This document shows, piece after piece, positions 50,401 to 63,890 of a DNA stretch of 64,000 nucleotides. The translations under genes and the position numbers were made by a program. Below the pieces are notes generated by a model. That model ran no database searches. It was not told the origin of the DNA and saw only the letters and a list, made by a program, of their open reading frames with translations. The first letter of the stretch is position 1; every line of letters begins with the position of its first letter. This DNA comes from Lycocorax pyrrhopterus obiensis. Taxonomy: Eukaryota > Chordata > Aves > Passeriformes > Paradisaeidae. The stretch spans positions 18,212,494-18,276,493 of the forward strand of contig JACSVZ010000002.1 in the NCBI GenBank assembly GCA_014706295.1, written 5' to 3'.

Positions 50401-53400
50401 ATGCTTGTTTTGGAGTGTTTTTGCCAAACTCACACGAGATATGAGAATCCAGCATCTTGCTGGCCAACTCCTTAATGAGCCCATGGGTAACTTGGAAGGA
50501 GCCATCAGTGCTGTTTCTGAAGCCTGTTGCAGTGCCAGGCCTTACTGTTAGAATAGTGTAATTCACATTTTCAATTAGATCTAGATACAGTTCTAGATCT
50601 ATCAGCCAAGCTCTTATATTTTTGCTCCTAAAAATGCTAGACGAAGTAGAAGAGGAGCAGAAAAAGCAAGATAAGCTGTGCTTTAGTCAGTGACCTTGAA
50701 CTGCATGGAAACATGTTCTTACTTGAAACTCTTGGTTTTGCTTGAAAGTCTTGTTTTTACTTGAAGTTATTTTGAATTTCACACATTTCCCAGGTCGATT
50801 ACTACCCAGTTCTTGGTTTGGCATTATTTGTGTTGAAAATTACCTTGGCATATTGTCAGCCTACCAAAATGCTACCTATTTTTGGACATTAGGAAATTGG
50901 TCATCAGCCCCATCATTTTAGGTGTTTGTCAGGATGCATTCAGGAGTTTTGGTAGGATTTCTGCACAGAATTGTTTCAGAGCTGTGTTTAGTTTGGGATA
51001 TTGAATAAGATGCTAATTAACATTTCCTGCAACACAGCCCTCCTTTGTCTTCTGCTTTTCCTGTGTTCATTTAGGTGTCATTGGATCTTGCACTCTCTTT
51101 GTCTGTAGCAGAATTGCAGTTTTTGTACTTGCCCATTCCTAATTTCTGAGTGGATACGTACTAATGCACCTTTTGCTATGCTTAACTCAGAATAGGACTA
51201 AATGCTGGGTGGTTTTGTAAAATCACTGTTGTCCAGAACAGCAATAATTTGAGGTCAGTTGCCCTACATGGTTCATTTATAGAGCAGAGCAGAAACTTTC
51301 CGAGGAGCTTGGGAAGTCCAGACTTGAGGGTATGGTTTCCAATGCAGAGAGTAATGGTATTGAAAAAGGCTTTAGAGTTTATAATTGTGTTTTGTTACCT
51401 TCCTTATCATTAGTGAGATACACAAATGACTGTACATAGATGGAACAAGGTCTGTTTTTGTGGTACCCGAGGATATTGTTCTTTCCACCATTCAGATTCA
51501 GGAACTGCTCTTGCAGAATTAAAGCAGGAGTGAAAAGGGGAAGGATGCAAGCCAGAGAGTTCATGAGTTTTAGTTCCTGACTCAATACACATGAAGCGGA
51601 GCACACTCAAACCAGGGTGCTCAGAAGCATTCCCTTTTTTTGAGCTCTTTTTACGAAGATGACTGTTTGAAGATGTGCTGTATTTATGATTATTTATTTT
51701 CTAAACTTTAAAATCTATACACTAGCACTGCTTTTCATTGCTTGCTGGTTTATTGTGGTAGTGTGTTAAACCTGAGGAAGTAGGAAAGAAGCTTGCTTTC
51801 TTGCAAAGGGAAATCAGATTTTAAAAGCATTTACAAAATGATGGCTTCGTGTCTGCTTGCAGACTTTCTGGCATATTTTAAATTCGGCCTTCATAAAATT
51901 CTATTGGACGTCTTTTAGTCTGCTGATACCAACGTGTGTATTTAATAGCTCACATAAAATTAAACAAAGATTAATGTGATCATTTTTTTCTTGTTCAGCC
52001 CAACTTTTGAGACATTTTTGGTTGCAATAGCTGGTCATGCAGCCCATGGAGTTAAGCAATGGGTTAACTGTTTCCTTGTGACAGTTCCTCAGTTGCTATA
52101 GATTAGCAGAGCTGACTTCAGCAGAACCAGATCTATTTCCAGCAGCTCAGGGTATGGTCTCTTGAGCTATATTACAATTAAACAAACTTGTTCAATTAGC
52201 AACAATTACTTTTGACAGTGAAAGGATAATAGAGGATTTTGCTTACAGGTGTCTCCCTTTGATCTTAGTCCATTGAACCATTTAATGATTCTGTTTTGTT
52301 TGGTGCTGCAAGCTATCAACTAGACAAAAAAAATTAGTTCTATCATTTTCAAAGGCCTTTGCCTTTGAATGTTCATGCCTAAATCTATTTGTGTGTGACT
52401 CAAGAGACAGTAGCAGCAAGAAGAGCTGCAGTGAAAAACAGCAAAATGAGAAGAGATGTGAGGTGCACAGAGGAGGCTGAAATAGATTGCTTGATTACAA
52501 CAAAGCTCAGAGAAATAAATTAAAGAATTGTTTTGCTTGTTCTGTTGGATTTTCCTATATTTGTGTAGGGGGCAGGGACATATGCTTAGGATTACAGCTA
52601 ATGTGCCTTTCAAACAAAAAAAGTCATTCTCTGGGGTTTATATTTTCTGTTCTCAGAACTTGTGAATTCAATGTTGAAGTCATTAGCAATTTATGGGAGA
52701 AGATAAATCTCCCCTCAGGTCCCCCTGACTGGACCTAAAGAATCTAGATGCAGTATTTCCCCAAATGACAGCTTGATGCCAAGCCTTATCTCTAGCTACC
52801 TCAGCCTGGTTGCGTACTATATTGAAAAAAAAGGCTGAGAGTAACATAGTTACTGAAGACCAACACTGACATACTGGCATTCTTTAGAACAAGTATTGAA
52901 TATTTGGCTGACCTATAGATAGCTACAACTTTTTTTCGTTTTCAGTAATACTTCATGCCCATGTCTGTTGTCTTACTTCACTGTCATGAATAGTAAATCT
53001 ATGCACAGTAAATCATAATGAATCATGCTTATTAGCAATTAGTATCTGATAAAATTTCAAGTTTATTAGAAAATTGAAACCACTGGTAAGGATTTGTATA
53101 TTCATATAAATTACATTTAGCATTATTCATAATGTTCAATTCTTTCTCAGAATAATATGGAAACCCTATCACAATGATTAACTATATGTGTTTCTTTATC
53201 ATTCTGACAGGTTTATCAGAACAGTGTATTTCAGATTTCTGTAAATTATAATAAGATATGACAGGCAGGCTAGATAAGAAAGGATAAACATCTTTGAGAG
53301 GGAAAATTGGAATAGTTATATATTATATTTGGTAAGACAGAGATCTCATTGGAAAGAAAGATGAGGAAAAAATTATAACAATTTCACGGCCATAGACAAT

Positions 53401-56400
53401 TTTAACTACAGATTCTTCTTCTTTTTCTACTTGGCAACCATTATATTAGATCTGGCATAGGGAGATCAGATATAAGTAGAAAACAGGAAGCTCTTTCACA
53501 TTGCAGGCAACTGTAATGGGTATTGCAAACAAAACCTAGTCATTTTTATTTGTCCCTTTCTTTGTGCTAATGAGACTCTCTTGCTTATAAAAGGGTTTCA
53601 CTTGGCTGTTGAGCTTTCTGCCAGTTTAGAAATTGGCTAGTACTATATAGTTGCATTGTATGTTTTAGCACCTGTTGTTATGGTCATTACTCAGGGATAG
53701 TGACAATTGCCCTTTGGTCTTTTGTACATGTTGTTCTTTCCAGCCTCTCTATGGCTTATTGTTTTTCGGGCTCTGAACCTGTCATCTTCCCAGCCTGAAT
53801 AATTTTCTCGCTGTAGGACAGTTAGTGTCTCATCAGTCAAATACTTCACTCTGGAAGTGATTTATTCAAAGCTGTGGGGCTTTACAAAACTACCAAGATC
53901 ACTTTCCTGAATGACACAAATGATACCATTACTAAATATAATACAGAGGGATTTATTGCACTGTCTGCTTCATAATAAACTGCAAGTTCTGTGCATTGCA
54001 TGGTATCAGATATCAGTGCTTTCAGTCCTATTTATTTCAGTACCTGTGAGAACGCTCTGTGAGGCCAAGGGACAGAGGGAGCACTGAGTGATGGGCTAAC
54101 ATGCAGCTGGTAAACTGGGCTGTATCCAGAGAGCACCATCCCCTAGCAAGACCTCTGTGAGCAGAAGGCTCCATTAAGATGGCATGGGCTTGTGACAGCT
54201 TCATTCCTGCTCCATGATCTCATGCACCGAATCAAAGGATCTGTGTGAGTGCTGAATACATGTGTGTGTTGGATCCCCAGCTGCAAGAGAAGGCCAGGCA
54301 GGAGCCAACTATGGGAGCCCTGCAAGCAGTGTGAAATACTTGGCAGGTCTGAGTCTAAATTCAGTTATGTAATGGATGTGATTGCCACAGACTAGCATCT
54401 TGTACATTCACTCACATCTTTTGGGTAAAAAAGATAGAAGGCTGTAACCACGTTGTGCTTATTATGCCAGAAACAACATACAGCAAGAAAATTAACACCA
54501 TCAGATATTTTCAATTTATTTGCTAAGGAAGGAGTGAATATGGTAATAATATCCAAAAAAAAAAGATAGAGATTGTTATAACAAATCACCTAAATACAGA
54601 AAAGAACCCTTTACTATAAGTAAAATGAGGGGTTACACTTCATGTCAGAATGCTTTTATGAAACTGGTCATAGCTGTCAAGTTCAATCTGTAATTAATAT
54701 ATTGTGCTGAATAATGATTATGTGGATGCATTTGGGGATATTTTGGTCAATTCAATATGCAAATATTTTGACCAATGTAGACAGTATTATTAAAGATTTT
54801 TCCTGTAGTTATACTCACAGAGTTATGCAGTTATTTATGGTCAAGGACCTTGTAGTTGTCTGGTGGACAAGGCTGTCTATAGTTTTGATGAGCACTACCT
54901 TCATTTTTTCGAAACACTAAGTTTGTAGTCCTCCTCCTCTATGTTATTTTGAACTTTCCAGTGAAGAGTTTCAAGCAAAAAGATGACCAAAAATATAGGA
55001 AGTTAGCAATGCTCCCTTCCTTTGCGAAGAGAATCAAATCCACATCTCAGTTCCAGTCAGTGTGTTTGAGCTCTGTTGACCATGTAGTTTGAGGTCCAGC
55101 CACAAATGTTTCTAACTTCCCTTTAGGCAGAGAGTTCAGTAAAATCCTAATTTATTAGTTGCATTACTAATCTTCCCTTACTGAAGCTGTTATTTGTCAG
55201 ACCACTTTAAGAATGATTTTGTTTTTCTGTGTTGATGTATCTGTCCTGAATTTATTTCTTCTCTTTTTATATGGAATAATATAAACCAAACATCAGTTTT
55301 TAGGCAGCTGATTGTCAGTCCAAAATGGGCAGAGGCAATACAAAATGAGATGTAATTATTTGTAGTTTTTATACTAAAGATATGAAACATACAGGGTTGT
55401 TGTCTAGTAAGTAGTTCCACTTTCTCTAACAACATTGTAGCCAGATAGTTGGAGACAAGTATTCCATAACTTGCAGCTTGGTATCCAGCTTGACTGATAG
55501 AATTTTTTAAAATCATGGTCGAAACACACTCCAAAAGAATGGAAAGTGTGAGAAACCATCAAAATGTAGGTCTTTCCAGGAAAATATAACCCACATTTGT
55601 ATCACCTATATCTATGGGTTATAACTGATTACCAGGTTTGGCTGTTAGTTGGCAGAGCAGGTGATATGTGCTCAAGGACAAAACTTGTAGGATTATAGGT
55701 TGTGCCTCTGATGGCAGGGACTAGACTCACCAGCACTGAAAGCACTTTCCATTCCAGCATGCCAAGAACTGATATACCCAATATTTGAAACTGAATATCT
55801 GATGGCAATTTTTTTGTTGTTGTTGTTCCATTGGATTTCTTACAATTTTATTTTAATATTTTCTGTGTATTTTGTACAATTGTTTCCTTTGTTACTATAT
55901 TATTTTGCAAGTTACATACAAACTAGGGACTAGGGCCTCGAATTTAGTTGCCTCTATTCGAAGGTGCTCCGTATCTTTTCAGACATCCCAGAGGATCTCA
56001 GGAATCCTCAGGTAGCTGCCAAATGTAGTGTATGATTAGTTCCCTCTGTGTAGTGCCCAGATAGAGGCCATGGCAGGTTTTTAAGAAACTAGAACATTGC
56101 AAAGAGGTCACCAGGTGCCTGTGTACAAGTATGCGAATCAAACCTTTGTGATGGACTTTATTTTGCAGAATTGTGTATCTATATAGAGCACAACATCCTA
56201 CAGTCTTCCCCAAAAATGCAATCATCAAAATGCCTAAAGAACACTGGACAGAAAACGAACTTAGATTAAGAACCTTCACAGTATTTTTATTGTTGTTACC
56301 TAGACTCTTGTCAAAAATGTCCCATATCTGTGGGAACTCATACACTTTGAAAAATGGCTTTAATTATTTATATTGTTATCTAGACTCATGTAATTATTTC

Positions 56401-56592
56401 ATTGGATTTAATTTCTGACATACCGTATTCTGCATATTCCCTAATCTTCTAATCTGTATCACGTCATTTTAAAGAAAGATACTGACAAACACCGTGACCC
56501 TTCCAGCTATACATCATCTGGCAGCTTCTTCAAAAAATCACAATAATTGAACTCTGTGCAGAAGAATATGGAAGGCTGGAAGGCATTTATGC

Positions 56593-56657
56593 ACCAGTTC
56601 AGAAGGACTGGTCACGGCCTATGATTTGTCATGCAGATCTGCCAGCACAGGCAGATC
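56593..56657. repeat. two adjacent small inverted repeats
   Basis: ACCAGT/ACTGGT with an 8-base loop (56593-56612) and GATCTGCC/GGCAGATC with a 6-base loop (56636-56657). Both are perfect stems by inspection. No known RNA family is recognised. Confidence 0.6.
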
Positions 56658-56803
56658 CCAGTGGCAGAATCCGACAAATGGACAAGCAAATCTCCTGTGC
56701 TGTGGGGGGAGATAAGCAATGCTGTGATGAGACACAAAAATGCAGTAACGTCAGAATTGTGTTCAGGGAATATCATAACCACTGTATCTTGTATATACTC
56801 AAT

Positions 56804-56822
56804 GGGGGAGGGGGGGGTCGGG
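56804..56822 (+). repeat. G-rich tract with G-quadruplex potential
   Basis: GGGGGAGGGGGGGGTCGGG: four G-triplets can be drawn with very short loops. Isolated in AT-rich DNA and probably a simple-sequence expansion. Confidence 0.7.
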
Positions 56823-56989
56823 AAGGAATATGTGTAACAGATGGCCTGAAAGCAGCAGTTTTGAATTAATCAGGATGCAGGATTATGATGATCTAGATGA
56901 CAGATTTAGTGTATAGATGCAGATATAGAAGCTAGATATGAGAGGTATTACTGTGGTAGGAGTAGCAACCCATGCACTTAGGCTTAGAA

Positions 56990-57515
56990 TTTAGTTGGAA
57001 AGGACTATTGGAGGTCACCACATAAAGCCCCTTGCTCAAAGCAGAATCGGCTTTCAAGTTGCAGTGGGTAGTCCTGCCGAAGTCTGAGTCTCTTCAAGGA
57101 TGGATTCCTGCTCTTTCTGGGCAACCTGTTCCTGTCCTTAAGTACTCCCACAGAGGAATTTTTTCTGTATCAACTCAGAATTCCCTTTATTGCAACCTGA
57201 CTGTCATCTTTTCTTTGTGCAGCTTTGAGAAGAGTCTGGTTTCATATTTCCTGTAAACCCAGTTAGGCAGTTCAAAGCAGAAACTGGATTCCCACTTAGT
57301 CATCTCTCCTCCAGACTGAACAAACTGAGATACCTCAGCTTCTTCTTGTATATTGAGTTTCTGGTCCCTTAAACATCCTTGTGTCTGTCTGCAGGGCTTG
57401 GTCCAGCATGCCCATGTTGTTCTTGTACCAGAGTTGCCAAAACTGGACATGAGTGTCGAATAGAGGGGCCCAGTCCCTTCTGTCAGCCAGACAGTCTTGC
57501 TGCTTCTCATGCATG
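56990..57515 (-). mobile_element. older CR1 LINE fragment
   Basis: AGTTGGAAAGGACTATTGGA, CTGGGCAACCTGTTCCTGTC, TTGAGAAGAGTCTGGTTTC and a TTCTTGTACCAGAGTTGCCA block follow CR1 3' order in minus orientation. More diverged than the 63391 copy. Confidence 0.8.
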
Positions 57516-60299
57516 TGGCATCAGCATTGCTGCTGCACTGACAGCTAGAGGCAGGAAACAGGGAAGCTGCAGAGGAGTGGTCTTTGTTACTCTAGTTTCT
57601 GAGAACCATTAAAAAAACCCAGATCCCATTATGGCCCTTTTATATCTATCATGATGTTGGATAACCCATTTAAAAAGACAACTGAGCATGACAGTCCTAG
57701 CATGGGTGAGTTGCCTAAATTGTATAAAGGAAACTGCAGTGCGCAAGGATAATATGTGGTGGTTCATCAATTGGTTTTTTTGCTAGAAAACCCTGAAGTT
57801 AGTGAATTCAATAAGGCATACAATGCAAGGACATTGTGAAATCTGAATAATAAGAGAAAAGTTATACAAACCCAACAAAAAAGTGGATTTCATATCCAGT
57901 GAATAAATAAGAAGCTGTATGTATTTTAAATCCGGTTTGTCTGAAGTCTAGTGTATGAAAATTCAGTAGGTGCATCCATGACTAAAAAGAAACAAATATT
58001 TTGTTTTTATAAAGTTCTCCATAAAATAGTATAACAGAAATTTATCTGTAAATATTATGACTGAAGATTATTCTTTGTAACTTACAGGATATGAATGTAA
58101 AATATGCGAGTAGCACAGTATAACTAATGGTGTTTATTTTTACAGGATTCAGGCGAGAATCATATATATTAGGCTTGTTTTCTGTTTACAGTGCTATCTT
58201 GAAGTTGTTGAATGTCTCTTGAAAGATGCTGAGGACCCTCAGTTTCCACTTTTGGACTTTGTCTTTAATTTCAATCTATACTTTAAAGGACTATGTGAGC
58301 TCTTAAGATGCTTAGTATATTGAAATAAACATGCCTTAAAATATTATTCTTTTTCAATACAAAACAGATGGTGCAGATCCCTGATGTAACTTAATCTAAA
58401 GCAGCCTTGGTCTTTGTCTGTAGTTCTGTCATAATTTATTTTCTTTTGTACGTTGATTCTATTGCAGACTGAAATGACAAGGCAGAAGTCAACGGTGTGT
58501 GGAACCCTTCATTTCCACTTTTTAAATCCTGACCAATAATAGTTGGTTGAATCTTTCGTGTTCCCTTTTGACAAGGACCATGGAGGATCTATCTTGGGCT
58601 TTGCATCAGATTAATTTTAGGCTCCATCATGATTTTTTCCTTAGTTTCGTATTTGCAATCTACAACAGCAGAAGTTTCTGTGCTGCTAGATGACAACCTT
58701 CTGATTCTGTGAGGTGCACTAGTACCAGCTCTGGAAGTATATGGCTCTGATTTTTTTTTCAGTTGTTTTAGTTCTGATTAATGCTAGCATGAAATCAGAG
58801 TCCGACCAGCAGAATTATGGTGGATTTGAGTTCACTTATGTATCTATTTATATTTCAGTGACTCTACTTTTAATTCTAGGTGATATACAGAGATTAAAAA
58901 AGAATGCAAAAAATTAATCTGATATACAGTATATTGATAAAATAAAATGCATTTGCAGGATTTAAATAAACTGTCAGTAAAAGCTGCATGATAGAATTTT
59001 AGTCTTAACTAAGCAGAGCTATGAAAACCAACAGTCCTTAACTTATTTCAGGGTCTCTATGATGACAGGTCTCCCACCTCTCCCGACTTGCAGGCTTACT
59101 GTCAGTAGTGCCATAGAGTTAAAGCAACAGAGAGATGAGCATAAGTGTTCAGGTGTAAAAATTGTGATAAAACTGCATATATTTTTTCACACATCTAAAA
59201 TACCTGTGCTCTGGTTGGCATGACTGAGCATCAGAGGCTGCTGTCCAATGGCAAAGAGCTCTCTGCTACATCCATATTAGCAAGTAATTTGGTGCAATAA
59301 AAGGAACAGTTCTTGAGTTGAACAGTTCTGAGGCCTGTATATCTACATTATGTGCAGTCCAGAGGTTTTACTCTGCAGCAGTTTTAAGTTGGACTCCCAA
59401 ACCCCCACAATCATCAAGACCACACGAGGTCTGAAACTCTCTGAGGCTGTGTTTAAGTTAGCAGATAGTGGGCTGCAGGAAGAGCAGGCCTGCAGGGGAA
59501 AGTAGCTGGTGCTGAGGACCACACTCTATGTGTTTCAGAGGGTGTATTTCAAATTGGATCTCATCTGACCTTATACACTGAATGTCCATTAGTAGCTGCA
59601 GTGCCCTAGATGAAACTGAAGTACATTTTCTAGTTTAGTTTCACCTACAAGGAATCCAGTTTAGGCTCCCTGAGACCCTTCTGCAGTGCAAATCAAAGAG
59701 TGGGGCAGCCAGGAGATCTGCTTCAAACACGCTCTTGTCATGGAACTGACTCACTGCAACATTGTCGTGCTCTGGAGCAGCAAGCACTGTTACAGGCTCA
59801 TGTGTCCCCAGCAGGGCTGAAGTGAAACTGGTGGCCATATGGAGCACCACCATCAGGTCAGACATCTCTGAAAGGAAACCCAGTTAGTGTAAACACTGTT
59901 CTGTAGACTGCACCAGTGTGCAGTAATTGCATTGCCTCAAAACACAGCACTAATAGAGATGCAGTTGTAGCCTGGATTTTGTGACAGAACATTCAGTTCT
60001 TCTTGGCATCTAAAATGGAACCGAAACAGACCAAGCCTCTGCACTGGGACTTGGGAGGCAAGGATGGGAAGGATTTCTGGAGATGGGTTTGGAAATTAGT
60101 CTGTGTGCAGACATGACAATCCAGTGCCTTGACACAGCCCTAGGCATTTAATGAGATTGTACACCATGAATTTTTCCCTCTGTAGAATAACACTAGTGGA
60201 AGAAATTCCTGGGTTTCTGAGCCTCTTCTAGCCCAAAAGAACTGGGGCAGTGCCTCCTAGAAGCAAGGCAGTGCTTCATTCCAGAATTTTGGTTATAAG

Positions 60300-60365
60300 G
60301 GTTTTTTTCCTTGTTTGGTTGCTTTTGTTGTTATTGTTGTTTTTTGTTTTGGGGTTGTTTTCTTT
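60300..60365. repeat. T/G-rich low-complexity tract
   Basis: About 65 bases of GTTTTTT, TTGTTG and GGGG units, similar in character to the tract at 26755-26875. Confidence 0.8.
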
Positions 60366-61887
60366 CTACAACACAGTTGCCATTAGGTAAAGATTCAATA
60401 TGAGTTCTTCAGCTGATGGAGGGAGAAGGTCACTGATGTGTAATGGCCTACAGCTGGAGTCTAAACATGTGGCTTTGAGTTTAAGGACTATTATAGCTGT
60501 TATTAAGAAGACAGAAGTCTTTAATTACAAATCCTTTTTTTAGATAGCCTGAAAAAGTCTTATTATAAACCAAACTCACTTTGGCTTTTTTTTAAGTATT
60601 CATCTGTCATTCTTTACACATTCTAGTTTGTTCCAACAAAATATAACTGGTCCCAAGAGCAATTATAAGTGTATAAGCAGAGTATCCACCTTACAAGCAG
60701 AATAAAAACTTTTTAATATATCTAGACCAAATATCAAAATTTAATGCATTATCCTTTTTAGCTAAGGAATGTTGTAGGTACATTAGAATGTGTTCATGTT
60801 CTAGGCCTTGTATGAGACATCAGGAAAATCCAGTAAAAACTATTTATAATTATAGAAAGCAATAGGCAGAGACAACTGTTGTAGGGTCAGTAATGATTAG
60901 TAAGTCATTCTGATTTTATCTAATTGCATTTTCTTGATTTCCAGATAGTTTTTTGAAGCTTAATCTTCAAGTACTAAGAAAATCATTCGTCAGATCATAT
61001 TCCCAGTGATTCCACTGAAACCAATCCAGACCAACATACTTTTATTTAACTTTGAAAATTTCTGAAGGCTATTTCCACACTAAATTAGCAGTCACTAAGA
61101 AACGTTTTTAAAATACATTGATTTTTGATCCATGCGGCTATTCTGGAACTCTTTATTTTACAAACTTGCACAGCAAAACTTAAGAATGGTTTTCAAAAAT
61201 GCTGTAGCTCAAACAAGATTTTTTTAATAGTTAATGCTATCTCTTGAAATATTTTGTTTTGTTTGATATGAATCTACACAACTGCCCTAATATTTGTCAT
61301 GTAATAATTCTGTTTTCTTCTTTAGTAGCATAGACATGACCCATTAAACTAAAGTCATTAGACCTCATTCACTCTGTTAGAAATGGAGCAAATAATTTGT
61401 GAACAAGTATTAATTCGAGACAAGAATATGCATAGAAGCGCTAAAGCCAGAAGCTAAAGTTCTTCAAAACCATAATCATATAGACACCTGACTTGCTTAC
61501 ATACAGTGCTTTATAAAATGTTTTTAATAGAGATCCTGGTGTATTTCCTGTGTAAATTAATGGCAACATATCTGTTGATTTATGGAATTTCTGGATCAGA
61601 GCTAAGTACTAAGGTAATTATAACAAAAACATGTAGGCTTACAGGAAAACAAAGAAAATTCTAATCTGTTGATTGATACATTGTGGCAAGTGTTTAACCA
61701 GCTTGCTTATTAATGGCTGTCAGCTAATAAACACCACTTTAATTACTTTAATCAAGTACCTTATTCAGAGTAGCGATAGCTGAAACTGTAAAGTGCTGTG
61801 CAAGCTGAATATGACAGAGCTCTTCTGGACACCCAGAATGTGAGTGAAGTCAGGCCAAGCAAATCTCTGAAGTGTAAGGTATATTGT

Positions 61888-61963
61888 TATTTATTTATTT
61901 ATTTATTTATTCATTCATTCATTTGTTCGTTCATTCATTTATTTATTTATTTATTTACTTGTT
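61888..61963. repeat. (TTTA)n/(TTCA)n compound microsatellite
   Basis: A run of TTTA units changes to TTCA (with one TTTG and one TTCG) and back to TTTA, about 75 bases. The symmetrical arrangement suggests point mutation in the centre followed by re-expansion. Confidence 0.95.
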
Positions 61964-62464
61964 ACCCCTCTTGATCCTCTCAGAGAATTGAACCTGGCAC
62001 AACTTACTTGTAAACTTGCCCATTAACTTCTTAATAGAAAAAATGTCCTACATCTGTGTAGACACTGTCTTTTTGGAGAGGCAGACATGTGCTTCATGTA
62101 CCAGAGTGCTAAGGAATGATCAGCTTTTGTACTTGGAAGCAGCTTTTGTACAACAGAAATGGTGCTTACATGCATACTCAGCAGTGTGCAGTATGTAGGT
62201 AGGGCAGATATTTGCAGGGGGGCTACAGGAGAGATGGGAGTGCATGTGCTGCACATGCTGGCCTAATGGTGCAGGAAACAAGGAAGGAGGGATAATCCGC
62301 ACTTAAAACAATGTGACAGAGACAAAACAGAAGAACATTTGGGATCACTAGAGTAGGATGAATTTCAGAAGCTTTTATCTTTGATGAAATGTTGCTTTAA
62401 TTGTTTCTCTTTGAAATGTGTCTCATTTCTGATGGCTGTTTGTGTGGAGTAGTAGCAATGTTCA

Positions 62465-62640
62465 GCGCTTAATGCATTGGATGGAGAGATCTGGGATTTA
62501 TCTGTCTGTGATTCCCTGTATGACCTCCAGCTAATCGTTTCCTCTCCCTGTCTCAGTTTCCTTATCTGTAAAGTGGAGTGAATAATCCTTTCTATCACCC
62601 AGTGTGTAGTGAAGTTGGACAATTCAATTAATAGTTGTAA
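62465..62640 (+). mobile_element. MIR/CORE-SINE relict
   Basis: GCATTGGATGGAGAGATCTG, TGTATGACCTCCAGCTAATC and the hallmark CTCAGTTTCCTTATCTGTAA followed by AGTGGAGTGAATAAT match in order a full-length MIR-type SINE (tRNA-derived head, then CORE). The very low sequence identity expected of such an old element fits. The right end near 62640 is approximate. Confidence 0.75.
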
Positions 62641-63390
62641 AACTAATTTAGCTGCTAGGGCAGAAAGTGATAAAAAACTGTAAGGAATTATTCATAAATG
62701 TGGTAAGCTATCACTGTCCAAATCTGAGGAACAAATGTTCTGCTTCATATTTTTCCTAAATTCTGCTAACTTACTTGCATCACCATTTGTCTTTCTCTTT
62801 ACTTAACATATTTGTATTAAGGTAAGCAAAATCTTTTCATATGGAGTATTATATTAGCTAGCTGCTAATATCAAACAAGGGTAAAGGAATGGGCCATATT
62901 CTCCCTCAGTAGAGCACCAGTGATTTTAAGTTTGAAGTTGAGACCCACTGAGCAATTGGGTGAATTTGGCTTAGTCTTTGATGTGGTTTTATCTATGTTT
63001 TTCAGCCAAATAAAATATTATCAGACTATGGACTACAGTGTTTCACACTGGTACTAATTTAGTATATTTTGATTTTCAATTGTAGTAACCATACATCCTG
63101 AAGACTGTCAGAGATATTCATATAGTTTAAAGCTTTCTGTTTACTAGCTAGCTGTACAGGCTTCCATGGATGTAGACAAAAATCCGTTGTGTCCTTAGAT
63201 TATTGTTTCTCTACATGCAATTGTGTGTATAGGAGGAAGGCTAAAAGCAGGTACAGTATTCTGTTAGCTGCCTGGCTTTGATCTGCAGGTTGCAATAAAG
63301 AGTGATAAGGGGTATACTCGTGGAAATCCTGTTGAAATCATAAGGCTTTACAAAAAGATTAAGATATTGAGGGGATGTGAGGGGTGAGAA

Positions 63391-63890
63391 CATAGAATCA
63401 TAGCATCACAGAGTCATAGAATATGCTGGGTTGGAAGAGACCCATTAGGATCATTGAGTCCAACTCCTGGTCCTGCACAGGGCACTCCAAGGATCACACC
63501 ATGTGCCTGACAGCAACATCCAAAGACTTCTTGGACTCTGTCAGGCTTGGTGGTATGACCACTTCCCTGGGGAGCCTGTTCCAGTGCTCAACCACCCTCT
63601 GGGTCAAAAACTTTTTGTGATATTCAATCTAAACCTCCCCTGACTCAACTTCAGGCCTTTCTCTTGGGTCCTGTCACTGGTCACAAGAGTGAAGAGATCA
63701 GTGCCTGCCCCTCGTCTTCTCCTTGTGAGGATGCTGGACAGCAATGAGGTCTCCTCTCAGTCTCCTCCAGGCTGAACAGACCAAGTGACCTCAGTCACTC
63801 CTCATAAGCTTTCCCCTACAGACCCTTCACCATGGCCCTCCTTTAGACACTCTCTAATAGCTTTATATTGTGGTGCCCAAAACTGCACAT
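63391..63890 (-). mobile_element. CR1 LINE 3' region with octamer end
   Basis: CATAGAAT-CATAGCAT-CACAGAGT-CATAGAAT octamers followed by ATGCTGGGTTGGAAGAGACC, ATTGAGTCCAACTCCTGGTC, CCCTGGGGAGCCTGTTCCAG and TTGTGGTGCCCAAAACTGCA. About 500 bases; closest in type to the 40751 copy. Confidence 0.95.
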
